The notes: generated by a model not told the origin, from the sequence alone. 64,000 nucleotides of DNA from Sphingopyxis alaskensis RB2256 (GCF_000013985.1 NC_008048.1:3103001-3167000); one strand, 5' to 3'. Counted from the stretch's first letter, positions 29,395-38,194 are shown. Numbers and translations: made by a program.

Positions 29395-30372
29395 TCAAAT
29401 TGTCCTGACGCGCTCGTAGACGTCGAGCCGGTCGCTGCCAAGCATCCGGCTGTCGGCAAGGCGCCAGCGGCCGTGCGCGGCGGCGATTCTGGTCAGGCCG
29501 ATGTCGCCGAGCGCCGCCTTGCCGTCGCCGATCAGGATCGGCGCGCGGTACAGGAGCAGTCGGTCGACGCGGTCGGCGGCAAGGAAGGCGGCCGCCGCGC
29601 CTGCGCCCCCTTCGACGAGCAGCGAATCGACGCCTTCGATGGCATCGGGCGAGGCAACGGCGGTCCAGCCCTCGGGCGCCGCGCCGCGCGTGAGGACAAA
29701 TTTCTTCGGGCTGCGATCTTCGAGCCCCGGCAAGCGCACGTCGAGCCGCGGTGCATCGGCCTCGAACGTCCCGCGCCCGACGAGGATCGCCTCGTGGCTG
29801 GCGCGTTCGAGATGGCCGTGCGCGCGCGCGCGGTCGCCGGTGATCCAGCGGCTCGATCCGTCGGCCGGTGCGATACGGCCGTCGAGCGAGGTCGCGAGCT
29901 TGAGCGTCACAAATGGACGCCCCATGGTCTGCCGCGTCCACCAGGGCGCCATCGCCGCGCGGGCATCGGCGGGGAGGACGTCGACCGTCACCTCGATCCC
30001 CGCCGCGCGCAATCGCGCAATGCCCGCGCCGTCGGTGCGCGGGTCGGGATCCTGCACCGCAACGACGACGCGAGCGACTCCCGCCCTAATCAGCAAATCG
30101 CTGCACGCCGGGCCGCGCGCGCTGGCATGGACGCAGGGTTCGAGCGTGACATAGGCGGTCGCGCCGCGCGCGGCGACCCCGGCCGCCGCCAGCGCCACCG
30201 CTTCGCCGTGCGGGCGACCGCCGGCTTGCGTCCAGCCGCGCGCCACCACCTGGTCCGCCTTGACGATCAGGCAGCCGACATTGGGATTGGGCGCCGACGC
30301 CGGGCGACCGCGGCGCGCCAGCCCGGCGGCGGCGGCCATCCAGTCGGTGTCGCCGGGCGCGCGGAGCGCCAC
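29395..30372 (-). CDS. ribD: Bifunctional riboflavin deaminase/reductase
   Basis: 325 residues. N-terminal cytidine-deaminase-like domain with zinc ligands His55 (GGRPHGEAVAL), Cys80 (TLEPC) and Cys90 (ACSDLL). The usual HAE reads HGE, a small change next to the catalytic glutamate. The reductase domain from about 148 has PFVTLKLATSLDGRIA, SRWITGD and VDSLLVEGGAGAAAAF. Converts the pyrimidine product of GTP cyclohydrolase II. It could also start at ATG 30339. No FMN riboswitch seen upstream. Confidence 0.94.
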   Translation of the reverse strand: MALRAPGDTDWMAAAAGLARRGRPASAPNPNVGCLIVKADQVVARGWTQAGGRPHGEAVALAAAGVAARGATAYVTLEPCVHASARGPACSDLLIRAGVARVVVAVQDPDPRTDGAGIARLRAAGIEVTVDVLPADARAAMAPWWTRQTMGRPFVTLKLATSLDGRIAPADGSSRWITGDRARAHGHLERASHEAILVGRGTFEADAPRLDVRLPGLEDRSPKKFVLTRGAAPEGWTAVASPDAIEGVDSLLVEGGAGAAAAFLAADRVDRLLLYRAPILIGDGKAALGDIGLTRIAAAHGRWRLADSRMLGSDRLDVYERVRTI

Positions 30373-30373
30373 G

Positions 30374-30838
30374 TCAGTCGGTGATTTCGGGCTGCGGCCC
30401 GCGCGCCGCGCGCTCGGCGAGCGTCGAGCGCGGCGGCGGTGCGGGCCTTTGCTTGACGGCTTCGGCGGCTTCTTCGCCCAGCGTCTCGCGCGTCACCCTG
30501 TCGGCCTCGGTCGAATCATATTCGATGCCCAGGCTGTCGGCGAAGCGCTGATATTCGGCGCGCTTCCTGGCGTTGCGGCGCGTCGTCTCCCTGGCGCGCG
30601 CGATCCAGTCGGCGCGAATCTCCCCGGCGCTGCGGTCGGCGGTCCAGTTTTCGAAATAGATGATCTGCGCCTTGGGCCTGTCGACGGGGATCAGATATTG
30701 TTCGACCCCGCTGAACACGACCCAGGTGAGCGCCAGCGCGACGCCCCAGACCGCCCAGCGGTGCGGGCGCGGCTCGCGGATATAGGCCCAGAAATCGGAC
30801 AATCCGCCGCCGACATCGACTTTGCCAAACATCTTCAT
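30374..30838 (-). CDS. Single-pass membrane protein of unknown function
   Basis: 154 residues. Short cytoplasmic N-terminus (VDVGGGLSDFWAYIREPRPH), one transmembrane helix (about 28-46, WAVWGVALALTWVVFSGVE), then a charged soluble part (FENWTADRSAGEIRADWIARARE) and a Pro/Arg-rich tail. The pattern recurs in sphingomonads near ribD, but I know of no function. Ends 1 bp before ribD, so it is probably its operon leader. Confidence 0.75.
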   Translation of the reverse strand: MKMFGKVDVGGGLSDFWAYIREPRPHRWAVWGVALALTWVVFSGVEQYLIPVDRPKAQIIYFENWTADRSAGEIRADWIARARETTRRNARKRAEYQRFADSLGIEYDSTEADRVTRETLGEEAAEAVKQRPAPPPRSTLAERAARGPQPEITD

Positions 30839-30915
30839 GGCGGCAATTTAGGCGAAGTCGCCGCGATTGGCGAGAGGGCGCGCGATTGCACCCCTATTGG
30901 CGGGAGCGGCGACGC

Positions 30916-30930
30916 TTGCAAAAAATGCAA
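30916..30930. promoter_or_regulatory. TTGCA-N5-TGCAA palindrome (possible operator)
   Basis: Perfect 15-bp palindrome, followed by GTTGCAAC at 30951-30958 and flanked by GATTGCA (30884-30890). It lies between the unknown membrane protein gene (minus) and the candidate small RNA (plus), where a regulator could serve both. Confidence 0.35.
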
Positions 30931-30951
30931 TCACGGATGCTGATTTCGCAG

Positions 30952-30979
30952 TTGCAACATTCATTGTGCAGTGCAATAT
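30952..30979 (+). promoter_or_regulatory. Candidate promoter of small RNA
   Basis: TTGCAA at 30952-30957, a 16-bp spacer and CAATAT at 30974-30979. The expected start, near 30986, falls exactly at the first small hairpin before the strong terminator. Confidence 0.35.
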
Positions 30980-30985
30980 CACCCT

Positions 30986-31045
30986 TGCCTTTTAGGCATC
31001 CTCTCCCAAAACTTTCACGGGCCGCCTTTGGGCGGCCCTTTTTTT
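30986..31045 (+). ncRNA. Candidate small regulatory RNA, about 60 nt
   Basis: No gene on this strand precedes the strong terminator at 31019-31045, so it must end some short transcript. The predicted RNA starts with a small hairpin (TGCC-TTTTA-GGCA, 30986-30998), then a single-stranded TCCTCTCCCAAAACTTTCAC and the terminator hairpin. A C-rich CCTCTCCC can pair with ribosome binding sites. Hairpin, C-rich loop, terminator is the layout of several alphaproteobacterial sRNA families (CcsR-like and suhB/alpha-r8 types), but I cannot assign one. Inference only. Confidence 0.45.
31019..31045 (+). terminator. Strong intrinsic terminator
   Basis: GGGCCGCC (31019-31026) pairs perfectly with GGCGGCCC (31031-31038), loop TTTG, followed by seven Ts. 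It acts on the plus strand only; the complement carries no T-run on its own 3' side. The best intrinsic terminator I found in the window. Confidence 0.88.
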
Positions 31046-31056
31046 GTCCGTTTTCG

Positions 31057-31078
31057 CCGGAAAACCCGACTTTTCCGG
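31057..31078. repeat. Inverted repeat downstream of the terminator
   Basis: CCGGAAAA (31057-31064) and TTTTCCGG (31071-31078), 6-nt loop, 39 bp past the 3' end of the thioesterase gene on the other strand. No T-run. Possible 3' end structure for the thioesterase mRNA. Confidence 0.35.
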
Positions 31079-31116
31079 TCGAGAAATCGAATCCGGTTCA
31101 AATCGCCGATCGCGAA

Positions 31117-31578
31117 TCAGCCCTGCATGGGCGTTCGCGATTCGAATCGCCGCACTTCGGCAATAAAGCTGCCGGGCAGGGGCGTCGGCTGGCCGCTGTC
31201 GCTGTCGATATGGGCATAGCTGATCTCGATGTCGGTAAGCCGTTCGGAATCGCGAAAAATCCCGCAATGCAGCGTAAAGCTGGTGCGGCCGAAGGCGCTG
31301 ATCCGCGCCGCGATCGTGATGAGTTCGTCGAGCCGGGCGGGGGCGTGATAGTCGATCTCGCAATGCGTCTCGCGGATATCCGTGCCATATTGGTTAAAAT
31401 AGGGACCGGGCTGGCCTTCGCCGAGCGCGCGGAAATATTCGGTAACACCGATGTCGGCGTAGACGAGATAATTGGCGTTGAAGACGATATTCTGCCCGTC
31501 GATCTCGTTGAAGCGCACACGCACGCGCTCCTGCACGCGGAAATCGGCGAGCGGCACCGTGCTGCGATGGCCGGTCAT
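31117..31578 (-). CDS. 4-hydroxybenzoyl-CoA-type acyl-CoA thioesterase
   Basis: 153 residues, single hotdog domain. RVRFNEIDGQNIVFNANYLVYAD is broken here only by residue choice: the catalytic aspartate of the family sits in this RxNxxDxxxxxxNxxY stretch (NEIDGQNIVFNANY). Then ETHCEIDYHAPARLDE. Hydrolyses thioesters; substrate unknown. Follows the peptidase gene by 9 bp in the same direction. Confidence 0.9.
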   Translation of the reverse strand: MTGHRSTVPLADFRVQERVRVRFNEIDGQNIVFNANYLVYADIGVTEYFRALGEGQPGPYFNQYGTDIRETHCEIDYHAPARLDELITIAARISAFGRTSFTLHCGIFRDSERLTDIEISYAHIDSDSGQPTPLPGSFIAEVRRFESRTPMQG

Positions 31579-31587
31579 TGCACCGGC

Positions 31588-33414
31588 TCAGGCCGCGAGC
31601 GCGGCAGGGGTGCGGTCGAGCGGAGCGCAGGCGGCGGCAAGCCAGTCGCGCATCGCCTCGTCCATTCCCGGCGACAGCTTTTCGAACACCGCGGCATGAT
31701 AGGCGTCGAGCCAGTCGGCCTCGGCGGACGACAGCAGCGCCACGTCGACCAGATCTCTCGCGATCGGCGCAAAGGTGATCGTCTCGAACCCCAGCATCTC
31801 TTCCTCGGCGCCGTCGATCTCTTGCGGCACGACGATCACCAGATTTTCGATGCGGATGCCGAAATGCCCCGCCTTGTAATAGCCGGGCTCGTTCGACAGG
31901 ATCATGCCCGCGTGCAGCGGCTCCTCGGTCCCCGCCTGTCCGCCCGCCGGCTTGGCGATCCGCTGCGGCCCTTCGTGGACCGCGAGATAGGTGCCGACGC
32001 CATGCCCGGTGCCATGCGCATAATCGACCCCGTCGGCCCACAGATACTGGCGCGCGAGGATGTCCAGCTGGCTGCCGCGTGTGCCCTTGGGAAAGCGCGC
32101 GGTGGCCAGCGCGATATGACCCTTCAGCACCTGCGTGAAGCGGCGCCGCATTTCGGCGCTGGGCGCCCCGATCGCGATCGTGCGCGTGATGTCGGTCGTG
32201 CCGTCGGCATATTGTCCGCCCGAATCGACCAGATAGAGCGTGCCCCTCTCGATCCTGCGGTTGGTGGTTTCGTCGACCTTGTAATGCGGCAGCGCGCCGT
32301 TCGGGCCAGCCGCCGAAATGGTGTCGAACGACAGATCCTTGAGCGCGCCGCCTGCCTCGCGAAATTCGCGCAGCTTCGCCGCCGCGCCCAGCTCGTCGAG
32401 GCCGCCCTGCGGCGCGACCTCCTCCATCCATTTGAGGAAACGCGACACCGCGACGCCGTCGCGAAGGTGCGCAGCGCGCGTGCCGCTCAGTTCGACTTGA
32501 TTCTTGATCGCCTTGGGCAGCACCGCGGGGTCGCGGTGCCGTTCGACCTGCACACCCGCGTTTTCGAGCGCGGTAAAGATCGCCGCGACCGCGCGGTCGG
32601 GATCGACAGCGACTTTCTTGCCCGCAAGCCCGGCCAGCGCGCCTTCAAAGGCGCTGCGGTCGTGAATCCGCACGCTGTTGCCCAGATGCGCGCGCACCGC
32701 GTCGGTGATTTTTTCGGGCGCGATGAACAGATCGGCGGTGGCGTCGGCGTGGAGCAGTGCAAAGGCCAGCCCGACCGGCGTGTGGCTCACGTCCTCCCCA
32801 CGGATATTGAAGGTCCAGGCGATCGAATCGAGCGCGGTCATCACCGTCGTGTCGAGCCCCTTCGCCTTCAGCCAGTCGGCGATGACACCGCGTTTCTCGA
32901 CCGCACTCTGTCCGGCGAGCGCCGTATCATAAACGCTCACCGGCGCGTTGCTCGGCGCGGGTTGGTCGTCCCATGCCGCGTCGACCGGATTCTTGTCGAC
33001 CGCGACAAGGCTCGCACCTTTCGCCGCCAGCGCCTTTTCCAGCCCGCGGACCCAGTCTATACCGTGCAGCCAGGGGTCATAACCAACCCTCTGCCCCGCG
33101 CTGACATGGCTGCCCAGCCATTCGGCGACGCTCGACTGCGGCACCCCGACATAGTCGAAGAGCGACCCGTCGACCTGGTCGCGCACCTGCACGGTGTAGC
33201 GGCCGTCGACGAACACCGCCGCCTTTTCGGGCAGGACCGCCGCGGTCCCGGCCGATCCACCAAAGCCGGTCAGCCAGGCCATGCGCTGCGCATAGGCGCC
33301 GACATATTCGCTCATATGTTCGTCGCTGATCGGCACGATGAAGCCATCGAGGCCGCGCGCTTTCAATTCGGCACGGACGCGGGCGAGGCGCTCGGCGTGG
33401 ACGGGGCTGGACAT
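31588..33414 (-). CDS. M24B-family Xaa-Pro aminopeptidase
   Basis: 608 residues from ATG 33414; the long upstream frame overlaps the divergent peptidase promoter and is rejected. Two creatinase-N-like domains (1-310), then the pita-bread fold with metal ligands in LVDSGGQYADGTTDITR (two Asp), GTGHGVGTYLAVHEGP (His) and SNEPGYY (Glu). Removes N-terminal residues before proline. Cytoplasmic. Diverges from a prolyl-oligopeptidase-like gene, a sensible pairing for peptide use. Confidence 0.94.
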   Translation of the reverse strand: MSSPVHAERLARVRAELKARGLDGFIVPISDEHMSEYVGAYAQRMAWLTGFGGSAGTAAVLPEKAAVFVDGRYTVQVRDQVDGSLFDYVGVPQSSVAEWLGSHVSAGQRVGYDPWLHGIDWVRGLEKALAAKGASLVAVDKNPVDAAWDDQPAPSNAPVSVYDTALAGQSAVEKRGVIADWLKAKGLDTTVMTALDSIAWTFNIRGEDVSHTPVGLAFALLHADATADLFIAPEKITDAVRAHLGNSVRIHDRSAFEGALAGLAGKKVAVDPDRAVAAIFTALENAGVQVERHRDPAVLPKAIKNQVELSGTRAAHLRDGVAVSRFLKWMEEVAPQGGLDELGAAAKLREFREAGGALKDLSFDTISAAGPNGALPHYKVDETTNRRIERGTLYLVDSGGQYADGTTDITRTIAIGAPSAEMRRRFTQVLKGHIALATARFPKGTRGSQLDILARQYLWADGVDYAHGTGHGVGTYLAVHEGPQRIAKPAGGQAGTEEPLHAGMILSNEPGYYKAGHFGIRIENLVIVVPQEIDGAEEEMLGFETITFAPIARDLVDVALLSSAEADWLDAYHAAVFEKLSPGMDEAMRDWLAAACAPLDRTPAALAA

Positions 33415-33481
33415 GGTCGCTTCCTTGTTCCTACATCGCAGCCGTTCCGGCCCATGCGGGCGATGCTGCGGGAGTTGTCTT

Positions 33482-35644
33482 GTGCGCGCTATTTGGATGT
33501 TTCTGGCCGCAATTACCACCCCGCTTGTCGTGCCCGCCAGCGCCCCTGCCCAACAGAAAGAGAGTGAATTGACCGACCGCCCCGCGCTGCCCGCCGCTCC
33601 CGTTGCCGAGCAGCGGCCCCACACCGTCACGCTCCACGGCAAGACGCTGTCCGATCCATGGTTCTGGCTGCGCGACCCAGGCTATCCGACGATCGATGAT
33701 GCCGACATCCTCGACTATGTGAAGGCCGAAAATGCCTATTTCGACGCGGCGATGAAACCGCATGCCGATCTGGTCGAAACGCTGTTTCAGGAGATGAAGG
33801 GACGCATCAAGGAGGCCGACAGCTCGGTCCCGCAAAAGGACGGCGACTGGCTTTACTGGGTCGAATATGAAGAGGGCGCCGAATATAAGAAATGGTATCG
33901 CAAGCCGGTGGCCGGGGGCGAAACCCAGCTGATCCTCGACGAGGTCGCGATGTCCGACGGCAAGGATTATTTCCGCCTCGCCGAAGTTTCGGTCAGCCCC
34001 GACGGCAAGCTGATGGCCTTTTCGTTCGACGACAATGGTTCGGAACGGTTCGAGGCGCGCATCCGCAATCTCGAAACCGGCGAACTGCTGCCCGATGTCA
34101 TCCCCGGCACCTTGTCGTCGCTCGTCTGGACCGCGAACAATGACGCGATCCTCTATGGCCTCGCGAACGAGAATTGGCGCACCGACAATGTCCGGCTGCA
34201 CAAGCTCGGCACGCCGGTCGCGCAAGATAAATTGCTCTACAAGGAGGCCGACATCGGCTTCGGCGTCGGCATCGGCAAGACGGCGGCCGACAATTATATC
34301 GTCATCGCGACGGGCGATAACGAGACGAGCGAGGTCTATCTGCTTCCCGCCGACAATCCCGAAGCGCCGATGCAGCTCGTCTCGCCGCGCCGGAAGGGCC
34401 GCGAATACAGCGTCGATGAGCGCGAGGGCATTCTCTATATCCACACCAACGACGAGCACCCCAATTTCCGCATTGCGACCGCGAGCATCGACAAGCCCGG
34501 CGAATGGACGACGCTGATCCCCGGCTCGGACCACAGCTACATCACCGGCCTGTCGATCTTTCGCGACTATTTCGTGCTGGAAGCGCGCGAGGACGGCCTC
34601 GATCAGGTCGATGTGCGCCGGTATGACGCGCCGCTGACCCCCGGCCGGATCCGGTTTCCCGAGGCAACCTATGTGGCGGGGCTTGGCGACAATCCCGAAT
34701 ATCATCAGGACAAGCTCCGGCTCGACTATGAATCGATGGTCACGCCCGACACCGTCTATGACTATGACGTGGCGAGTGGAACGCTCGAAACGCTGAAGGT
34801 ACAAGAAATCCCTTCTGGCTATGATTCTCAACAATATATTACCGAATGGGTTAGTTTGCCGAGTCGTGACGGCAAGACGATGATCCCCGCCTCGCTCGTC
34901 TACAAAAAGGGGACGAAGCTCGACGGCAGCGCGCCGATGCACCTCTATGCCTATGGCTCCTACGGCTACCGCGTCCCGCCCGGCTTTTCGACGACGCGGC
35001 TCAGCCTCGTCGATCGCGGGATGATCTATGCCATCGCGCATGTCCGGGGCGGCGACGACATGGGGCGCGCCTGGTATCTCGCGGGCAAGACGACCGAGCG
35101 CACCAACACGTTCAACGACTTCATCGACGTCGCAAAGGGCCTGATCGCAAAAAAATACACCAGCGCAGGCAAGATTTCGATCGAGGGCCGCTCGGCGGGC
35201 GGGCAGGTGATGGGGGTCGTCTATAATCAGGCGCCCGAACTGTGGGGCGCGGTGCTTGCCGGCGTGCCCTTCGTCGATGTCATCAACACGATGATCGACG
35301 AAAGCTTGCCGCTCACCCCCGGCGAATGGCCCGAATGGGGCAATCCGATCACCGACAAGGCCGCCTTCGACTATATGCTGAGCTACAGCCCTTATGACAA
35401 TGTGGCGGCCAAGGCCTATCCGCCCATGCTCGTGTCGGCGGGGCTCAACGACCCGCGCGTGACCTATTGGGAACCCGCCAAATGGGTCGCGAAGCTGCGC
35501 GCGACGCGCACCAATGATTCGCTGCTGCTGCTGCGCACCAACATGGGCGCGGGTCATGCGGGCAAATCGGGCCGCTGGGGCGCGCTGCGCGAGGATGCCG
35601 AGGAATATGCCTTCGTGCTGACGCAACTGGGGGTGGAGAAATAG
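33482..35644 (+). CDS. S9A prolyl oligopeptidase / oligopeptidase B-like, secreted
   Basis: 720 residues from the GTG at 33482, with GGGAG about 8 nt upstream; the ATG at 33497 is an alternative. Signal peptide (IWMFLAAITTPLVVPASAPAQ), beta-propeller (RPHTVTLHGKTLSDPWFWLRD marks its start), and an alpha/beta-hydrolase with GRSAGGQ (Ser), GLNDPRVTYWEP (Asp) and GAGHAGKSGR (His). Oligopeptidase B cuts after Lys/Arg; specificity here is not proven. Divergent from the M24 peptidase with 67 bp between. Confidence 0.93.
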   Translation: MRAIWMFLAAITTPLVVPASAPAQQKESELTDRPALPAAPVAEQRPHTVTLHGKTLSDPWFWLRDPGYPTIDDADILDYVKAENAYFDAAMKPHADLVETLFQEMKGRIKEADSSVPQKDGDWLYWVEYEEGAEYKKWYRKPVAGGETQLILDEVAMSDGKDYFRLAEVSVSPDGKLMAFSFDDNGSERFEARIRNLETGELLPDVIPGTLSSLVWTANNDAILYGLANENWRTDNVRLHKLGTPVAQDKLLYKEADIGFGVGIGKTAADNYIVIATGDNETSEVYLLPADNPEAPMQLVSPRRKGREYSVDEREGILYIHTNDEHPNFRIATASIDKPGEWTTLIPGSDHSYITGLSIFRDYFVLEAREDGLDQVDVRRYDAPLTPGRIRFPEATYVAGLGDNPEYHQDKLRLDYESMVTPDTVYDYDVASGTLETLKVQEIPSGYDSQQYITEWVSLPSRDGKTMIPASLVYKKGTKLDGSAPMHLYAYGSYGYRVPPGFSTTRLSLVDRGMIYAIAHVRGGDDMGRAWYLAGKTTERTNTFNDFIDVAKGLIAKKYTSAGKISIEGRSAGGQVMGVVYNQAPELWGAVLAGVPFVDVINTMIDESLPLTPGEWPEWGNPITDKAAFDYMLSYSPYDNVAAKAYPPMLVSAGLNDPRVTYWEPAKWVAKLRATRTNDSLLLLRTNMGAGHAGKSGRWGALREDAEEYAFVLTQLGVEK

Positions 35645-35740
35645 GACCGCGCACCATCACTTCGCGACAGGATTGCGACATATCGGCAAATCGCTGCGAC
35701 ATCGCCGACCGATATCTCCCCGCGACAAGGGAGGGACCGG

Positions 35741-37180
35741 ATGTCCAAACGATCGACCACGACAGGGCTGGCTATCCTCGCGCTATGCGCCGCGGCGCCG
35801 CCCGCAAGCGCCGAAACCGGCGCGGAGGCCGCGGCGATCGCGCAGCGACTTCTCGACACGCTGCGCGAAACCAATGGCGTGCCCGGCATGGCTGCCGCGA
35901 TATGGCAGGACGGCCGCATCGTCTGGGATGGTGCCAGCGGACAGCGCGATCTTGCCAGCGGCGCCCCGGTCACGCGCGACACCCTGTTCCGGCTGGCGAG
36001 CGTCTCGAAGGTCTTCACCGTCGCTGCGGTCGCGCAGCTCGCCGAACAAGGCCGGATCGACCTCGACGCGCCGGTGCAGCGTCAGTTGCCGTGGCTCGGT
36101 GCGAACTGGCCCGCGATCACCCCGCGCCAGCTCGCCGCGCATGTCTCCGGCCTGCCGCATTACCAGCCGGTCGATGCAAACCGTGGATCGCACCACTATG
36201 CCACCGGGCGCGATGCCGTTGCCATCTTCGCCCGGCGCGACCTGCTCAGCCATCCGGGAACCGCCTACAGCTATTCCTCGTGGGGCTACACGCTGCTCGG
36301 CGCGATGGTCGAAGAAGCGGCGGGGCGCTCCTTCCCCGACTATGTGGCGGCCGAAGTCGCGCCGGGGCTGGCAATCCGTGCCGACGCGACCAACAGCGAC
36401 GATCCCCATGCCTCGCGCGCCTATGCCTTCGATCGGGGCCGCGTCGTCGAAGCGCCGCGTCACGATTATAGCTACACATGGGGCGGCGGCGGGCTCGGCG
36501 GCACGGCGAGCGCGGTCGCCGCTTTCGGCGGCCGAATGATCGAGGGCCGCGTCGTGCGCCCCGAAAGTTTCGACGCGATGCTGGTGCCGGTGCGGCTCGC
36601 CAACGGCAATGCTGCCGGAGAGGATGGCTACGCCGTCGGTTTCGGATGGCGCATCGGTGTCGATTCGGACGATGCCCCTTTTGTCCATCATAATGGCGTC
36701 ACGCTCGGTGCGCGCAGCACGATCGGGCTGTGGCGCGGCGAACGCACCGCGGTCAGCCTGCTTTCCAACGCCGCGTGGATATCGCGCATGGAACCCACCG
36801 CGCAGATGATCGCCGCCCCCTTCCGCCCGGTGCCAACCGGGCTTGTGGATGCCGGCTGCCCGCTTGAAGCGCGGCGCTACAGCGGCACGTTGGGAGACAC
36901 GGTGGTCGAAGGCGTCGTTCGCTTCAGGGTCGAACAGGGGCTGTGCATCGGGACCGTCGATCAGCATCCGGCCATGCGCGCCTATTTCGGTTCCGCGATG
37001 CAGCGCACCGACGCAGCGCTGACGATCATCGGGTTCGATCCAAAGGGGCACCTCGCGCGCGGAGGACTCGTCCACCCCTTCGGCATCGCCGATCTCCGCG
37101 CCCGAACCGACGGCAGTTTCGTCGCCGATGTCACTGCGGGGCGGCGGCTGGTGCTGCGCTTCGATCAGGCGGGTAGATAG
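35741..37180 (+). CDS. Class C beta-lactamase-fold serine hydrolase
   Basis: 479 residues. Signal peptide (TGLAILALCAAAPPASA), then SVSK at 87-90 with the nucleophilic serine, a YSS motif in GTAYSYSSWGYTLLGAM (YxN variant), and HHNG in the KTG position. A beta-rich C-terminal extension of about 120 residues (ARRYSGTLGDTVVEGVVRF) follows. More like an esterase or D-amino peptidase than an AmpC lactamase because of these motif variants and the tail. Its last 16 bp overlap the converging HAD gene. Confidence 0.9.
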   Translation: MSKRSTTTGLAILALCAAAPPASAETGAEAAAIAQRLLDTLRETNGVPGMAAAIWQDGRIVWDGASGQRDLASGAPVTRDTLFRLASVSKVFTVAAVAQLAEQGRIDLDAPVQRQLPWLGANWPAITPRQLAAHVSGLPHYQPVDANRGSHHYATGRDAVAIFARRDLLSHPGTAYSYSSWGYTLLGAMVEEAAGRSFPDYVAAEVAPGLAIRADATNSDDPHASRAYAFDRGRVVEAPRHDYSYTWGGGGLGGTASAVAAFGGRMIEGRVVRPESFDAMLVPVRLANGNAAGEDGYAVGFGWRIGVDSDDAPFVHHNGVTLGARSTIGLWRGERTAVSLLSNAAWISRMEPTAQMIAAPFRPVPTGLVDAGCPLEARRYSGTLGDTVVEGVVRFRVEQGLCIGTVDQHPAMRAYFGSAMQRTDAALTIIGFDPKGHLARGGLVHPFGIADLRARTDGSFVADVTAGRRLVLRFDQAGR

Positions 37181-37776
37181 CGGCGTGTGACCAACTCCCG
37201 CTCGAGCGCCGCCGCATCAACGAAACGGTGGCCCGCGATCCCCGCCGTTTCGGCGCCTGCGACATTTGCCGCGACATCGTCGATGAACAGCGCGCCCGCC
37301 GGATCGATGCCGAATCGCGCGATGGCAAGCCGGTAGATCGCGGGGTCGGGCTTCATCATCTTCTCGGTGCCCGAAACGATGATGTCGCGGAAACGGTCGA
37401 ACACCGGCTGGGTCGGGCGGAAGCCTTCCCAGAACTCATGGCCGAAATTGGTGATCGCAAACAAGGGAACACCCGCGGCGTCGAGCCGCTCGACCAGTTC
37501 GAGGCTGCCGGGGATCGGCCCCGGAATCGTCTCGTTGAAGCGCGCCGCATAGGCGTCGATCAGCCTGCCCTGCCCCGGAAACGCGGCCTTCAGTTCGGAC
37601 AGCATCGCGGCAAGCGGGCGTCCGGCGTCGTGCTGGAAATGCCATTCGGGCGTAACGACGTTCGTCACGAACCATTCGAGTTCTTGTTCGTCCTCGATCA
37701 GCTTGGCGAACAGGTGGCGCAAATCCCAGTCGAACAGGACGCGGCCGACGTCGAAGATCACGCTTTGGCGAATCAT
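37165..37776 (-). CDS. HAD-superfamily hydrolase
   Basis: 203 residues from ATG 37776 (MIRQSVIFDVGRVLFDWD). The nucleophile motif is IFDVGRVLF; DVG rather than DxD is common in haloacid-dehalogenase-like YihX relatives. FAITNFG gives motif II, SGTEKMMKPDP motif III and ALFIDDVAANVAGA motif IV. Small-molecule phosphatase or dehalogenase; substrate unknown. Confidence 0.9.
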   Translation of the reverse strand: MIRQSVIFDVGRVLFDWDLRHLFAKLIEDEQELEWFVTNVVTPEWHFQHDAGRPLAAMLSELKAAFPGQGRLIDAYAARFNETIPGPIPGSLELVERLDAAGVPLFAITNFGHEFWEGFRPTQPVFDRFRDIIVSGTEKMMKPDPAIYRLAIARFGIDPAGALFIDDVAANVAGAETAGIAGHRFVDAAALERELVTRRYLPA

Positions 37777-37873
37777 GGGGTCTCCAGACACGCGAAAGCG
37801 CCGCCGGAAACATCCGACGGCGTCACGCTAACTTGACTATGCGCGCGGAGCGAAAGGCGCCCCGGCAGGGCGA

Positions 37874-37999
37874 TCAGCCCTGGCGCGCCTTGAAGCGGCG
37901 GTTGGTCTTGTTGATCACATAGGTCCGGCCACGGCGACGGATCACGCGGTTGTCCCGGTGGCGGTCCTTCAGCGACTTCAGGCTGTTGCGAATCTTCAT
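37874..37999 (-). CDS. rpmJ: 50S ribosomal protein L36 (type B, 41 residues)
   Basis: Short gene: ATG at 37999, TGA ending at 37874, 41 residues, strongly basic. It starts [18 protein letters not shown] and ends [13 protein letters not shown]. It has [11 protein letters not shown] in the middle and lacks the zinc cysteines of classical L36, so it is the cysteine-free form (as in ykgO/type B). TTGACT (38065-38070 complement) is a plausible -35 upstream. It lies between the HAD gene and rpoN. Confidence 0.93.
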   Translation of the reverse strand: MKIRNSLKSLKDRHRDNRVIRRRGRTYVINKTNRRFKARQG

Positions 38000-38098
38000 G
38001 GTTCTTGTCCGTAAATCTTGGCGTGTTGACGCGAAGCGGCGCAACTATGGGGATAAGGGCGAAAAGTCAACCGCCCCGGAGGCCTAATTCCCCATTAT

Positions 38099-38180
38099 CC
38101 GTTCGCATCGAGCGAAGGCGAGATGCCCCTCGATCTTGCGCCGTCCCGATCGGTGTCTCGACTTCGCTCGACACGAACGG
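38099..38180. repeat. Palindromic repeat, family A copy 1
   Basis: Left arm 38099-38125 (CCGTTCGCATCGAGCGAAGG..) and right arm 38153-38180, inverse and with some mismatches. It lies just past the rpoN stop (38195 on the minus strand). Same core as three other loci in the window. Confidence 0.85.
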
Positions 38181-38194
38181 AACTGGAGGCGTGC

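Noticed and set aside
30886..33567. 893-residue plus-strand frame
   Set aside because: Runs opposite to the thioesterase and M24 peptidase, has no recognisable domain, and starts inside the sRNA region.
35645..35740. Possible separate feature between the S9 peptidase and the serine hydrolase
   Set aside because: Contains only a short spacer with CGACA-type steps; no hairpin or promoter I can defend.
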